Notes: generated by a model from the sequence alone, not told the origin. DNA of 64,000 bases from Reclinomonas americana ATCC 50394 (GCA_048213135.1 PS015432.1:1-64000), one strand, 5' to 3'. Positions 50,556 to 63,980 are shown, numbered from the stretch's first letter. Made by a program: numbers and translations.

Positions 50556-53500
50556 TTAAGAGAAGTGATTGTCGGTGGCGGCGGTGGCGTCGTCGGTCGG
50601 AAGGCGCCCGACAAGCAGGTAGCCAGAGGCCTGGCCCTTGCCCTTCAAGTCCACTTGTCGCTCGTCGAAGCGGTACCGCTGTCGCGGATTTACAAGGTCG
50701 AATGTCGCTTGACTGATGTGCACATACATCGGTTCGCCGCTGGATTCCATGCGGGAGGCAACATTGACCGTGTCTATGTGGCACGAAGAGAGATTGCGTA
50801 CGTGTGTGAGAAGAGATGTATCGGCAAGCGTGCTTTCGGCATCCCCCAGAAAACGCACCACCCCACATGTCCCACTGGAAGCGCTTGCGACCAATTACAC
50901 CAGCTGTTACAGGACCCGAGTGAATTCCGACTCGGATCTGCGCGCAAGCCCAGGCCCCATAGATCAGTGTTTCTCACACCCACAGAGATCATTCACGGAC
51001 GCGCTCACCTGCAGATTCATCGAAGCGGCGATTTCGATAAAATACAGTGCCGCCTCGATTAGATTTTGGGCGGCCAACGCCGCGGCGGCTGTGTCGGTGG
51101 CGTCCAAGCCACTGCACGCCATGTAGGCGTCGCCCACAGTTTTGATTTTGATTACGTTGTGCTCGTCGGAGACCTCGTCAAAGAGGGTGAACAGCGTGTC
51201 CAGCAGCTCCACCAGCTCAATCGAGGAGATGTCGGAGGACAACTCGGTGAATCCTGCACGCATCAAGAACTCAGTGACCCTGTGTAACAATGCTGTGTGT
51301 GGCAATCACAAGAGGATGTCAAACTCACCGACAATATCCAGGAATCTGTGTTCGTGGGGTGGTGCAAAAAGTGAGGAAAAACACCATCAAAACGTGTTGC
51401 CATCTTGTGACGGGGCACGCAACAGAATGGATGCCCGCTCGTACAGTTCCGCAATGGGCCGATCGTTGTTCTGCAGCCGAGAGGCGATACGGCTCGGCAG
51501 AATGTTCAGCAGCAGGTCGTGGGATTTCTTCTTTTGCTCTTCGAGTTGCAGCTGTCGTTTCTGTTCGTTGCTCAGGTCGCGGAAGAAGCACGTAAAGATC
51601 GGCAGCGAGCCAATGTATCCAAAGTGGAAGGACACCTGAGTACACAAATACGACGTGATATCATCAGGAAACCTGGTGCACTGCTGTGCACACACACAGC
51701 AGCAACTGACCCAGACAGGGAACAAGCTGGACTTTGAGCGCACACGCTGTGCCTCGCCTTCGTCGTCCATCAACATTTCGGTGTCGGCCATCAAGTCGTC
51801 GTCGCCAATCGATGTGTCATGTTCGCCGTTGAACGAGTCCCAGCGAGCGCATTTCATCTGTGCAGCAAATCGCAGAGCGATGCCACTCAGGACACAATAG
51901 CATGCGCGCTGCCAAGCTGGCAGGTGGACTCAAACCTCTCTTTCAAACACACGCGACTGCTTGCGACTCTTGAGGAATTCCTGCACCTCCAGTCGAATCT
52001 CGTTCAGACTTCGCACGTCGAACACTTGTTTCATCTATGTGCACAAGTCAGCACACACAGACGTCTCGCTGCTTGGAAAACAACTGAAGAGATTGTGTCA
52101 CGCACCCCGTCTCCGAGCAGTCGCGTGGCCGGCAGGCCAATCATTTCCTCGGCCGACTTGTTGAGCTGTCTCACACACCCGTTCTGATCAAACTCCATAA
52201 AGCCATCGGCAGCCGTCTCGAGGACCTTTTGCATCTTTTGCTGCCTCTCCGCCACCAGCTTTTGCAAATCCTGGCGGAACGCATGGCTGCGGTCGGCCAC
52301 AAACGCATGAATGTCGGGGATGGAGTCGATGACAGACAGCGGCAGCATCAGCAGCATTTTCGTCGTCCGTTTGTGCTGCGGGCGTAGTCAGTAACGGCGC
52401 TCAGCAAAATGCGAACAAAGACAAAGACAAGGTGGTACGTGCCTCCTCCGAAAGATCGTTGATGAGCGGCCGCATCAACAGCAGGTAGAGCAGCGGGAAC
52501 ACAATCAGGCACACCACCAGGAGCACGGCAGCGGAAACCTCCAGCACCAGAATGATTGGACCGTAGACCTGGGCGGCAGAGGTAAGTTTCCGTCATAAGG
52601 TATGCACACGTTTCTGCAGACAAACCAATGCGAATCGATAAATCAGCTCATTGGTGTACACGATATACGGACCCATCAGCGTCGAAACTGCGCGTGCGTA
52701 CCACGTTAGTGGCTGGGCAGTGCACATTTCTTTAACAGAGTTCTGCTCACCAAATGAAGTCCACACATCCGAGGTAAGGAGTGATGTTCCACGCAATGTC
52801 GTCGTCGCCTGCATGCTGCTCAGGTAGGCAAACAACACACGCACAACGCTGTCAAGCGAGTAGCACGGTGGCGAAGTCCCCTCTGGACACCATCCATTGA
52901 CCAGCACCTGCTCTGCCTGTGTTGGCAAGCGACAACGGAGAAAATACGCCACTGGCAACTGCAAACGCACCTCATCCACACTGTCTACTCTGTGCAGCAG
53001 GCCTGCGCCTCGACCCCCGAGTGCCGCTCCATATAACAAAAAGTCGAATGACGCGCGTGAACGTGCAAGCTGCTCAGCGACAAAGGTTCTGTGCACAACA
53101 AAATTTTCCGAGATGAGCAACGTCTTTGACAACAAGTTGCACAACGTGGTGCGTACGCACGTAGCACTAGCTTCGTCCACCACGGTACTGTAGGCACGTT
53201 GTAGGATGCCGTCTGCAGCAGCGTACAGGCGAGCGTCAAAGTCCTGCGTTTGTACGTGAGCGACTACGCAAACGCAAGCACATGTACACATTATCTCCTC
53301 CTTCCTGTGCAGCTTACCGCCAGTCTCGACGTCTCATCCGACAGGTTGTGGAACGTCTTGTGGTACACCAAGAGCATAACCACAAAGGACATACTGCCGA
53401 GCAGCAACACAAAGGCAGAAAATCCAAACACCAGCAGCAGCTTGCGGAAACTCGTCAATTGTCCTGCGTGTGGACGATGGTAAGCTGCCTGCTGCTCCAC

Positions 53501-56500
53501 CAGAAATGGCTCTCTCTCTCTCTCTCTCTCTTACCTGTGCGGAATTCCGATTCGTATTGAATCGAGTCCGACGAGTGAGACGAGTGCATAGCTCGACGTG
53601 CGCGCAGACGCGTGTGCACTCGTCGCACGACAGCCTTGGGGATGCGGCTAAACAATGACGCCACACTGCGGATGGCAGAGGATTTGTGAGGCACTCCATT
53701 TCAATGTCCACAGCAGTTAAAAAGTCAGCAATCTAGGCGCAACTCTCCACGCTCCTTCATGGCGCTTCGGAACGACGGAATGGTGACAAAGATCAGGAAC
53801 ACGATCAGCAGCACGCATACGGCCGCCGCCAGAATGCCAGAAGTGAGGACAAGTCGATCGGTGTTTCGGGAGACAATCTGCGACGCATATGAGCACCAAT
53901 AGTGGAGAAGGCGAGGCGTGAGGATCAGAGAGATACGTAACATCTTTGAAGACATCGGTGGATGAACTGTATGCGGCCGTTACGCGCTGCACATTATCTC
54001 GTTGGAAGCGCATTGCTGCATTGCAGCGCAGCGGAGACTCGGTGGAGCCGGTGGCAAGACACTGCACCCGTGGTGAGGCACAATCACGGGAACTAAAGCA
54101 CGCTGAGGGTACTCAACTGACAAGATGTACTTGGTCGACATGTCAATCTCGTGGACCATGTCGGCCAACGTGCGAGTAATGCTGACAGCAGTGGTGGTGC
54201 CTGGAAGTCCTGTGGGGAACCACAGATCCACTGGCATGCGAAGTTGTTGTCGCATCTCAACTTCGGGCGCCACCAGATGGAATTGCGCGAGGATTGACAC
54301 CAACTACAAGCGTGCAGTGAGCATCTCGACAAGTTGCTACGTGCATGCACACGCTTGGTTGCAAGCGCACCTGTGTTCCGACACCATTCAGGAAGAGGAC
54401 CAACGGAGATGTTGTCGCCAGTGGGGTTAATATGTCACTCCGTGCCGCTGCCGCCGAGGCCACCACCACATAGTCGACAGCCCATGCTGTACAGGGGAAT
54501 GGGTAAGCTTACATGCGGCAGCAAGGGGAAAAAGATGGAGTGATGCCACAAACTCACCAAAGCGACTCGAAAGAGCGTAGCTGTACAACCAGAGAATGTA
54601 CGAGTACAGACTGGCACCCCTGTTAACGTCGACCGAGGCATTGGGATCAAACTGCGGCTGAATCGACAGCACGGCCACCACAAACAGCGACACTAGCATT
54701 GCGACGAAAACCAACACGATGCCGAGCTGCGTCATGCATGCACCAGTGTTACACACACGATTGTTGCGCTCAACAAGGACACATCTTTACCGACTGCATC
54801 TTGAGTCGTAGAATGGCGGCCGATTCGCGCGACTGAAGGCGGCTGCGCAGCAGCTCCAGCTGCATGCGTTCGCGCTGTGTAGCCAGCGTGTTTTGTCCTT
54901 CGACCACCTTGTTGCGATTCCTTGCCCGTGCAGTCTGTGTGCTTGTTAGCAGAGAAGAAATGACACCACTGGTTGCACCACAAGACGCGTGCACGCAACT
55001 CTGAGGTCCGGTGCGGCAGGATCCAGTGCGTCGAGCTCCCCATCGAAGCGCAGCATGGCACTTCGTGGACGAGACTGCCGGTCGTTGGTTGTGGTCCCGG
55101 TGTCGGCTGGTGACAGACCGTGGCCGATGGGCACCAGAGGCGACACTGGCGATGCCAGGTCTCCCAATCCCACACCTCCATGGCCCCGTCCACCCCCGTC
55201 TTCTCTGCCTTCCCTTCCGCTCATGCTCAAGTCGTCGCCAACCAAGGCGCTCGACTGAATACGATCGAGAGACACCGATGAATGAGGTGACATGGCATCG
55301 ATGGCCTCGGCGGCCTCGGCGGCGGCTGCTGCAAGGCCACCGCCAGGCACCATTTCAGCACGCGCACTGAGCGCCACCGCGTCGGCACCTGACATGCTGC
55401 CGGCACCTAGTGCGAGTGGCTGCATGGCAAACGAGTGCGCTTCGATGCTGTCATCGCGCGAGGCATCCATGGAGAGCGCCTCGGCACGTGAACCCGTGTG
55501 TCCAGGTCGCATGCCACGCTTGCCACGCCGTGCGGTCCACCACAGCGATGCACGTCGAACGGCGGCCTGTGCTTGACTGCCACCGGCACCTGCTGCGGCC
55601 ACACTGCGCACCGGCTGCGTGTCGCTCGACTGGCTGTCGCCACCTGCGTCGGATCCAACAGTGGCCAGCGAAGGCAGATGTGCCGGTGAGGTGAGTCGAT
55701 GTTCGGGACTGAGCACACCGTTGGGTGCTGCCAGCAGTGGCGTCGACACGCGCACTTGTTCACGGCGGGGATTCGACCGGAAGCCCAAATTGTCATCGTC
55801 GTCTGCGTTGTCGACTGCGTCTGAACCACCAATGCCACCGCGACTACCGTAGTCGCAGTCGCCGTCAGAACCCTCGTCGTCGTCGTCGTCGTGGCGCCCA
55901 GAAGCGTCGCCACTCTGATTGAGCATGTTGGGCAACCGCTGAATGTGATGCGACAGCCATTGCGTGTCGTCCATGTCGTGAGCGTCCGTGATTGCATTGC
56001 CACCATTCAGCGACGACGGAGGCGGTGGACGCCACATTGCGTCTTCCGTGAGTGGTCTGCGTTCCCGCACCGGTGGCAGCCACCGCTCCGTCGCCGACGT
56101 TCGGCGCTCATGTGCTCCTTCACCACTGCTGTCCGCACGAATGGGGGACAGCTGAAGAGCTCGCGCCACGCCGTCGTCGTTGCTCGACGATGCAGCACCA
56201 ACAGCGGCGACACCCACGGGCGGTAAGCGCGCGCTGCCGAGGCGAAGTGGCAGCTGAATGCCCAACGAGCTTGACACTCCGCGCGTCATCGGCGGCCGCG
56301 CCGGCTGCGACTGCGAGGAGACCAGGTGCTGCGGTAAGCCAGCAACGTGTGGACGCCGATGTTCAGAGGCCAGCCGTTCCGGTCGGGCTGCCACTCCGGA
56401 GCCCCAGCCACTGCCGCCCTCGTCGCCGTCGACATTGTCACCGTCGTCATCGTCATCGACATTGCTGTTGCCGTCGTCGCTGGTGCTAGCAAAGTCGGCC

Positions 56501-58983
56501 ACACCCGGTGGCTCCTCCGTGTCCACAAATGTTCTGATGACGAGAGTGGTAAGCCTGGCGTCGACAACCGAAGAACAAACAAGCGAGAGGACAAAGCAAG
56601 CACGCAACTCGTCCGCACGACGTCGATCGCGGGAGCGCTGAGTGCGCACCTCCACGGCGGCGTCGTCTTCTACGTCGTCGGCGCGCTGCATCAGGAGCTT
56701 CGAGAAAAGTGGACTGTAGGAGGAGTGAGAATGGTGAAAGCGGGATCGCGAAAGCACTGAGCGCAACTCGTTGTCAATGTCGTCAATGTAGCGAGCATAG
56801 GCTCTCAGCACTTGTGCAGAGCGCGGTGCGTCGGCCAATAGGCCGTCGAGCACGCCTCGCAGGCGCTCACTCTCGAATGCTGCCCAACGATAATTAGCGA
56901 CGAAGGAGGTCGATCGCGATACAGAGGAGGAGACGCACAGATTTCCCAGGTGACGCGAGCCAAGTGATTGTCGTCCAGAGTCGGTTTCATGAAAAGATCC
57001 CAGAAGGAGAGCATGTGACCCAGCAGTCGTTGATGCAGGTGCGTGGCGTACCGCACACGTCGGAACACACTGCGACTTGTTCCGTCGCCCTCGTTCAGCA
57101 TCTCCATGCGGACGTATCGGAAACACTGCACAAAGAAGCTGTAGTCGGGTTTCCAGGCCCACAGCGAGGTCTCGCCCAGCATCTACATCGAATCAAAGCG
57201 GGAGACGCGGGGTGGTCAGGAGTAGCGCCACAAGTACAAGACGAATTCGAAGGGACAACAGACCAGTGCGACTTTTGGCATCAACAAGGATCGCATCTGC
57301 TTGTTCGCCGTCTCCTCCAAGTACTGCGCATTCATCAGGCGCAGTCGCGCAGAGCTGGGGAAGCGCAAGTGTGCGCTGGCAAACATCTCGAGCGCCATGT
57401 CAAAGTCGATGCTGGAGATGGAGAAGCGCAGCCAGATTTCGAGCTCGCCATCCGAGTCGGCCTCGTCGACCAGTCGGTTGCAGAATTCCTCTTCCTGCTG
57501 CGCGGCTGCGTCCTCGCCCCATGCTTGCATCATTTCCTCGTCAGCATTGGCAGGGGCGGGTGCCACTCGACTCGAGATCTGCCATCACACAGTCAGTCGA
57601 CCGTGACATTGACGACAAGTGCTCCAGTTCGCAACCACACTCACCGCCGCCCGCGATCTCGAGGCCACCATCCCTAGCCGACGGACGACTTGGCGCTCAC
57701 GAAGTTTGATCAGGCCGGCTGCGATCTGCACGCACAGAGGTCGTCAGTTGCAGTCGACAACAGTCAAATAAGAAAATCGCAAGCACACCATGATGGCGAC
57801 AGCCACGCTTCCGGCGAGCGCATACGACGATCGGAACCACAATGATATGCCGGACAAGGAGGCGAAGGAGCCGACCAAGCAGACCAGCATGTTGGAGGCG
57901 GAGAAGGCGAACGGAAGTGATCGATAACTGGAGACGATGCATACGAATGAACGTGCAATTAAGTTAGAAGATCTGCACAGCGGACACTGTTCGCCACTCG
58001 ACGCAACGTGTAGAAGGCTCCGAGGATGCCCACCGTCAACAGGCTGGCAATCTACGTGTGGGAGGAGCAGGCGCGAGAAGATTCCGCGTCAATGGCATGC
58101 ATCCAAAGAGTAGTATGTTCGCAAACTGCACTCACCGCTGGAGTCTCCATGTCGATCGGTGCCAGCTGCGTCGCCACCAAAGCCAACTCTGCCAGTGCCA
58201 ACCACAGCAGCACGCGGCTGTGTGTACACACGCCAAAGTAGGACTTGGGGATCACACTTCGTCGTTGCATGAAGAGGGCGTACAACGGCACGGCCACCAA
58301 TTGGAGTGGGAGCATGCCGAGGCAGAGCAAAGCGAGGCTGGCGTGCCACGTAGTGAATGTCGACAATCGATTGCAGACCTCAGTCAAGTACAACAGCAGG
58401 ATGAGGCACAGGGGCCAGAACATGAACGCCAGAGGATGACACCAGGTCATGAAACGGAGCACAGTGGCGCTCTCCGATCGGCCGGCGCTGATGTGGTACT
58501 TGCGCACAGCCATAACCATGGAGATGGCGTAGAACAAGCCAATCACACATACGCCACTTGTTGCCACGAGGCAGCCAATCGATACGAAGTGATGCAGCCA
58601 GATCCAATTATTCAGGGGCATCACCCACCAGGCCGCAATGAGAAGCGATAGACCGAGATGTAGCGCCACCGACGCCGACACCAACCACTGTGGCCGCAGA
58701 GCATGTGTCTCCCTGTCCACACAAAGATGAAGACGACGGAGGGGGTGAGTCCAAGGACATACCGTCAACCAGATGCTATTCGCACGCACCTCACTAACAC
58801 CCACAAGAACTGCCGCGCGGAGTTCAGCACGGTGTGTGCTGGCTCCGTGTCGATGGTGGCGGCCATGGTGGCTGCATTCATCGAGGTGCCAGTGCTGGAG
58901 GCACGCATGGATGACGCCTTGAAGCCGGAGGTGGCAATCGAGTTGCGATGGCTGCCGGGTGTCGCCGAGCGCGCCGGTGTCAT
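50556..58983 (-). CDS. TmcB-like multi-pass membrane protein fused to PAS and adenylate cyclase
   Basis: Continuous splicing links five parts. (1) An N-terminal multi-helix membrane domain (57780-58760), e.g. [15 protein letters not shown] and [20 protein letters not shown]. (2) A helical TPR-like region typical of tiny-macrocysts (TmcB) proteins: [64 protein letters not shown]. (3) A 1.6 kb disordered acidic/Ser exon, then coiled coil. (4) Further transmembrane helices (52500, 53400, 53800, 54690) and a PAS-like domain, [19 protein letters not shown]. (5) A class III cyclase: [15 protein letters not shown] and IKTVGDAYM (metal Asp pair), KIKT Lys and FQWDMWG Asp (adenine-specific pair), DTVNVASRM (Asn/Arg). 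The Lys/Asp pair predicts cAMP, not cGMP. Transition-state residues are present, so a homodimer could be active. The exon carrying the first metal Asp is 17 nt (51329-51345). GTTGCGT donors: 51417, 54993, 56602, 58001. Start ATG is at 58981-58983; one gene or two is inferred. Confidence 0.82.
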
Positions 58984-59628
58984 GGTGTGTCGACCATGAC
59001 CAGCGAGAAGACCGCCTTGCCGCGGAGTGGCTGCGCGCACACGCAGAAAGAGGCACACGCACACACAGGAGAACGCATCATGAGTTGTCGCGTGGCAGTG
59101 TTTGGCTGATGATTCAGGGCTGATGCAAAGAAAACGCACCTGCGGTGCCAAACGGCATGTTTGCGCGTGGTCGTCTACCCACTGCTACTCACGTGGCCGC
59201 CACACGCACACAGAGAGAACAAACAACGCGACAGCAGATGAACTCTCGGCGGCGACTTGCTTCCTTTTCTCGCGGAAAGATGGAATTCTGAGAAAGGAAA
59301 ACCGACCGTTGAGTTGTCGCTACGTCCCGACCCGCATTTACCCTTTTTAGATGCCCAGCAATCAACAAACGTTCACTGTGAACTATTGATCCACGCGGGC
59401 TTGCGATGCATCGCCCGCGCAGCGATGCTGTCGAAGGTGACGGAAGCAATACTATAGGTGTGTTCGAGTGTTTCGGTGTTGAACGTTTTCCCAAAGCGTC
59501 CCCGTATCTCGTGCGACCAGGTCACGCACATCGATGGCGACGGCGTTGTGGCACGACGTCATGCACCACTCGTCGACCCGCAAGAGAATGGAGCATGAAA
59601 GATTCGCGCCATCTTCCCAGCATAACGG
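58984..59628. other. Intergenic spacer upstream of the TmcB-cyclase gene
   Basis: About 640 bp, one of the longer unique spacers here, between the cyclase start and the stop of the next gene. No coding signal. It should contain the cyclase promoter. Confidence 0.45.
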
Positions 59629-60938
59629 TCACACACCGCCAGCGCTAACGTTGCGGATCTCCCTCACACGATCGAATACCGTCGCACCCGCCGCCTGCAG
59701 CAGAGGCCGACTCCACTGTGCCCCGAGAATGCGCTGTATGTGTGGACCAGTGATCGCCGCTTCCGTCGCAGCGTGCCCAAGAACAAGCCTACAGGTAATC
59801 ACATCGAAATCATAATCAACGTTCTCACGCCGCAAAGTTTGATTGCGTTCGAGCACGCAACAGCGTGTCGAGATGCGACAGATATGCAGCTGGCTCAGCA
59901 ATGTGCGCGGCCACGTGTGCATCGACTGGCCATCGATCTCCGCTGCTGCCGGCATGCGTCTCGAGTTTGCCGCGCACACTCAGCCAGGCCAGGGTGGCGG
60001 CGAGAACGGCCCACTTGTCTGGCGCCGCATGCCACGGCGTGCGCAGCACAAACACCAAGAATGCGGCCTTGGCAAACACCCCTCCTCTTGCCGAATGTGC
60101 CAGGCGTGAGCCTGCGAACAGCGCCAGTTTCTCCTTGAACATGGCGACAACGTGACGCGCTCGTTCCACCGTGTGCAAGTCGCGCCACAGTGGGCACGCC
60201 AGCAGGAGACGCCCGAGTGCCGCACCACGCGCACTGAGCTGCAGGAAGACGCCATACTCGCCGGCCAGCTGCTCATCGCCATCGTCTAGCGCGCATCGTT
60301 GGAACGAGGCTCGACGATCGCCATCGCCCACCACGTGCAACAGCTCGTCAAACGCGCGCAGGCACACCAAACGAGCTCGCCAGTCCATCAGCGACACTCC
60401 TACTCGCTGCTCCAGCACTCGGCGTCGCTGCACCGCACACAAATGCGTTCGCAGACGACGACGCACCAGTCGTCGACACATGCGCAGTCTCAACACCGAC
60501 GAAGACGAAGAGGTGGAGGAGGTGCGAGGAATCGCTGCCTCTCCTCCTGTCCACAGGGCGCGGACAGCGTGCGGCACTCGACTCCTGTCTCCGTCCCCAT
60601 CATTGTCGCGACTGCTGACAGAGGATGATGCATGTGGAAAGGCGGTGCGGAGACGCGCATCGCATTCGCGTGCGACGTGCGACCACATGCGCTGTTCCAG
60701 CTCGGAGGGCACATGCAGGCTGTGCATGTGCTTGTGGTGAGAGGAAGAATGGTGGTCATAATCATCCGAGAAAGAGAGAGTACCTGGTGCGTGTGCTTGC
60801 CAGCGTCTCCAGCGCACTGTCCACGACATTGATGATCCTACAAGGGTGAGTGAGCGACGGAGCTGACAAGTGGCGAGTGTGTGTGTGTGTGTGTGTGTGT
60901 GCTCACTGTGATGCTTCCGCTGCCGCATCGATGTTCAT
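59629..60938 (-). CDS. Unrecognised helical protein, about 350-370 residues
   Basis: I do not recognise the family. Four exons read as one frame: MNIDAAAEASQ; IINVVDSALETLASTRT; then from LHVPSELEQRMWSHVAREC through RALWTGGEAAIP, VGVSLMDWRARLVCLRAFDE, LLACPLWRDLHTVERARHV and KWAVLAATLAWLSVRGKLE to AAYLSHLDTL; then LVLGHAATEAAITGPHIQRI, ending REIRNVSAGGV. It is Arg/Ala/Leu-rich and mostly helical, with conserved-looking tryptophans. The last intron begins GTTGCGT (complement 59855-59861). I chose ATG 60936-60938, not 60926-60928, because only the former keeps frame through the (GT)n-bearing intron. The gene start is 47 bp from the stop of the LRR gene. Function unknown. Confidence 0.6.
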
Positions 60939-60985
60939 TGTTTTCGACAACTCATCAACGACAGGACAGGGACCCGCAGGATTCG

Positions 60986-63329
60986 TCACTGCACCGTAAT
61001 GGCATCTGCTGCTGCCGCGCCTCCGACTGCACGAGCAGCGGCCACTGCCTGGGGCGCCTTCACCTTTTTGAGGCGCACGATTTCCTCGAAAATGACAGAG
61101 AAGACGAGCTTGAAGTGCTGCAGACAGTGCAGGCGCGCGCGCTCGGCCGACGGCAGCGTCACAGCGGCGGCGGAGAGCTCGTCCACCTCATTGACGACCC
61201 TCATGCAGGCAATGTAGTTGAGTTCGCTGTTGAGCGACACGAGCACGTCGACTTCGGGTGGCACCGCCGAGTCGACGTAGTACTCTGCAGGCGGAACGCG
61301 TGTCATTGCAGGAGCTGGTGGCGGGTCGGCGGTGATGGTATACGCGACGCAACGACGTGTGCTCACGCGGCTAAGCGCATGATTGCACATTAGCAGACGG
61401 CGAATGCTGTCCCAGCCCACCGGGCCCATGTCATTCACTGCCGACATAGGAGATGAGCGCACAGCCCACGTCACCCACGTGGTAGAGTCCTCCGCAACAC
61501 TCAATGTCGAGTTCCACCACCGACATGTTGTCCTCAAGTGCCGAGAACAGATCCACGATGCCCTCGTCATCGATCTTGTTGGCTGTGAGATGGACAACAT
61601 GAGCCACGTCCTTCCTCGCTCTGTTGCGGAGCGAAGGAAACGCAACACTTGAGCGACAACTTGGTAATCTGGTCCTTCTCGCGGAAGAACTGAGCGAATT
61701 CCTTGGCACCCGGCGTGCCAATCTCGTTCGACGTCATGTACAGCTTCCGCAGCGACACATTCTGCTCTCGCAACGCGCTCACAATCGCCCGTGCGCCCTC
61801 GTAACCAATGCGATTGCTGTCGAGAGCCACCCGACGAATCGTCGAATTCTGTGCAGGATGAGAATGCGAGTTGGCTCCGGCGTTTGCTGTCATGTTCGAC
61901 GACACCAGCACACCTCTCGCAGCAGCTGTCCCAGTGCAATACCGCCGTTGACTCGCAGACCATTGCCACTCACGTCCAGCGATCGCACGGTGCGATTGTG
62001 AGCCAGGCCCTGCGGCGTGCGGTGTGACTACAACACAGACATGTACAGCACCTCGAGGGGAGTTGAAAGCGATTACACACCTCGCACACGGCTCGCACAC
62101 CCACGTCCTTCAAGGCGCACCCATTAATGTGAAGCGAGGTGAGCTTCAGCTGTGGCGAGGCGAGTGCCGGACCAACGTGTGCCACCACGCCCTCGTGGCC
62201 CAACTCCATGTCTGACAATCGCACAAGCATGAGCAGACGCAGGTCAACAACAAAAAAGACAGAGAGTGCATGCACCGGTGACCACGAGCGTCTCGAGTGT
62301 GTCATTTGACGCCAGACACATTGCCAGAGCGCGGCAGGCAGCCATAGGATCCTGGCACTTGCTGGCCGACATGTTGAGCGACTTGAGCGTGTGATTCGTC
62401 GCCAACCATCGACACAGTGCCTCGATACCGGGAGCGCGACATGGGGTGACTGTACCGACTTGCATCAGCGCTGTGGAGGGAAGATAGAAAGAGAGAGAGA
62501 GAAAAAGGCGTACACTGCAGATCCAACGTCTCCAGCGCGCTGGCGTGCGCAAGTCCGTTCTCCACCAGCACATCCAGCAGGCGGCCAAACACCTTGTTAC
62601 CTGAAGCACATTCAACGAGAGGAGTCAAGCAACGGTGCACTTGCAATGTGCGTGCGCTCTCCCCAGCTCTCACCGTTCAGTCGGAGCCAGCGCAGAGTCG
62701 GAACAGATCGCAGCACGGCGCACAGTTGGTGTACCGATTCCTCATCGAATGTGTTGGCTGTTGGCTTTGCGTGAGCACCAGACAGCTACAGGAGCAAGAG
62801 GCAGAGAAGGATGCGGACCTGCCACGTTGAGTTCCTCCAACGAGGGATGGTTCTCGAGAGCCGCAAAGATCAGTCGCGCGGTCGACGGCTGCAAATGAGT
62901 GTCTGTCACGATACGACGAGTCAGTGAGGATCGAGTGAGTGAGGGCACTCGAGTGAAGCAACACTCAACAAGTCAAGTCGATGCGACGCAGTTGAGTGGG
63001 TCGAGTGGCCAGAGCCTCGGCCAGAGGTCGCGCCAGTGGTTCATACAATGGTTGACCTGACGCGATCAATCAACAATGAGAAACGACTGATGAATGCACA
63101 CGCACGACAGCTCCTTGTCTCTCTCTCTCTCTCTCTTGTGCGTGACGCAACGAGCCAGAATCAAGTTGGTGACTGCATCGCAATCCGTCACGCGCAGACG
63201 CGCAAAGAGCGCCTCGAAATCTTTGGGCGAGAACGCGCCCAACTCGGCCAACACCGTGTTCCGCTTGGGCCACACTGAGTCATCGTACACGCGCTCTTGT
63301 GCGCCCTCACCGCCCTCTTCCTCTGCCAT
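60986..63329 (-). CDS. Leucine-rich-repeat protein (RNI / RanGAP-like)
   Basis: Start ATG 63327-63329 opens MAEEEGGEGAQERVYDDSVW. A helical segment and a run of about 28-residue repeats follow, roughly one or two per exon: NHPSLEELNVA, LRSVPTLRWLRLNG, ASALETLDLQC, NHTLKSLNMSASKC, NDTLETLVVTG, LKLTSLHINGCALKDVG, NRTVRSLDVSGNGL, NSTIRRVALDSNRIGYEGA, NVSLRKLYMTSNEIGTPGA, DQITKLSLKSNKIDDEG, NMSVVELDIECCG. The LxxLxLxxNxI..EG pattern is the ribonuclease-inhibitor subclass, which forms a horseshoe for protein binding. The C-terminal 110 residues are a non-LRR helical tail ending AAAADAITVQ. GTTGCGT donors lie at 61347, 61640 and 63145; the join at 61640 restores the repeat LSLKSNKIDDEG. Partner unknown; NOD-like domains are absent. 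Confidence 0.82.
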
Positions 63330-63392
63330 GTGAATGAAGAAAAGGTGGTATTTTTACTCCCCGAGACAACTCCCGCTCTTGTAACGGCTTCG

Positions 63393-63932
63393 TTATTCAT
63401 GTGCTGCGGGATCGAGCAGCTCGAGCCACTCGGCCTCGTGCTCGTCGGGCGCATCGATCTCTGCGTCGGCCACCGCACATGCAATGTGCCAGGCGGTCGC
63501 ACCGTGGGTGTTGGGTCGCGACAAATCCGCTCCGAACTCGTCAATCAGAACCCGCGCACACGCAATGTCGCGCAGACCGAGCAGTGCGGCCACGTGCAGT
63601 GGCGTGTGACCGGACACGTCGGCTGCCTGCTCGGTTCGATTGTAAGGGTGAGCATGCAGCTTGTACTAATGCCTATAGCTGGCAGTGCAACGAACGCAAC
63701 GTTGGGATCGGCACCGGCGCGCAGCAAGAGCCGCAACAGCTCGGGCGACGCCAGCGGAATGGCAAAGTGCAGCGCGGTATGTCCATCTACGTCGGCGACA
63801 TGCACGTCGGCACCGCGTTGCAGAAGCAGACTGGTCAGCTGGATGGTGGCGGACAGGTTTTGTGCATCGCTGCGATTGATACGACTCGCCGGCGACAGTG
63901 CATACAGCAACACCTGTCGAGAGGCGATGAGC

Positions 63933-63980
<48 letters not shown>

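Noticed and set aside
59825-60928. Single 367-codon frame starting MRQRKHH with a His-Thr repeat
   Set aside because: The start runs through a (GT)n tract and intronic sequence. Splicing from ATG 60936-60938 gives a more protein-like product and keeps phase.
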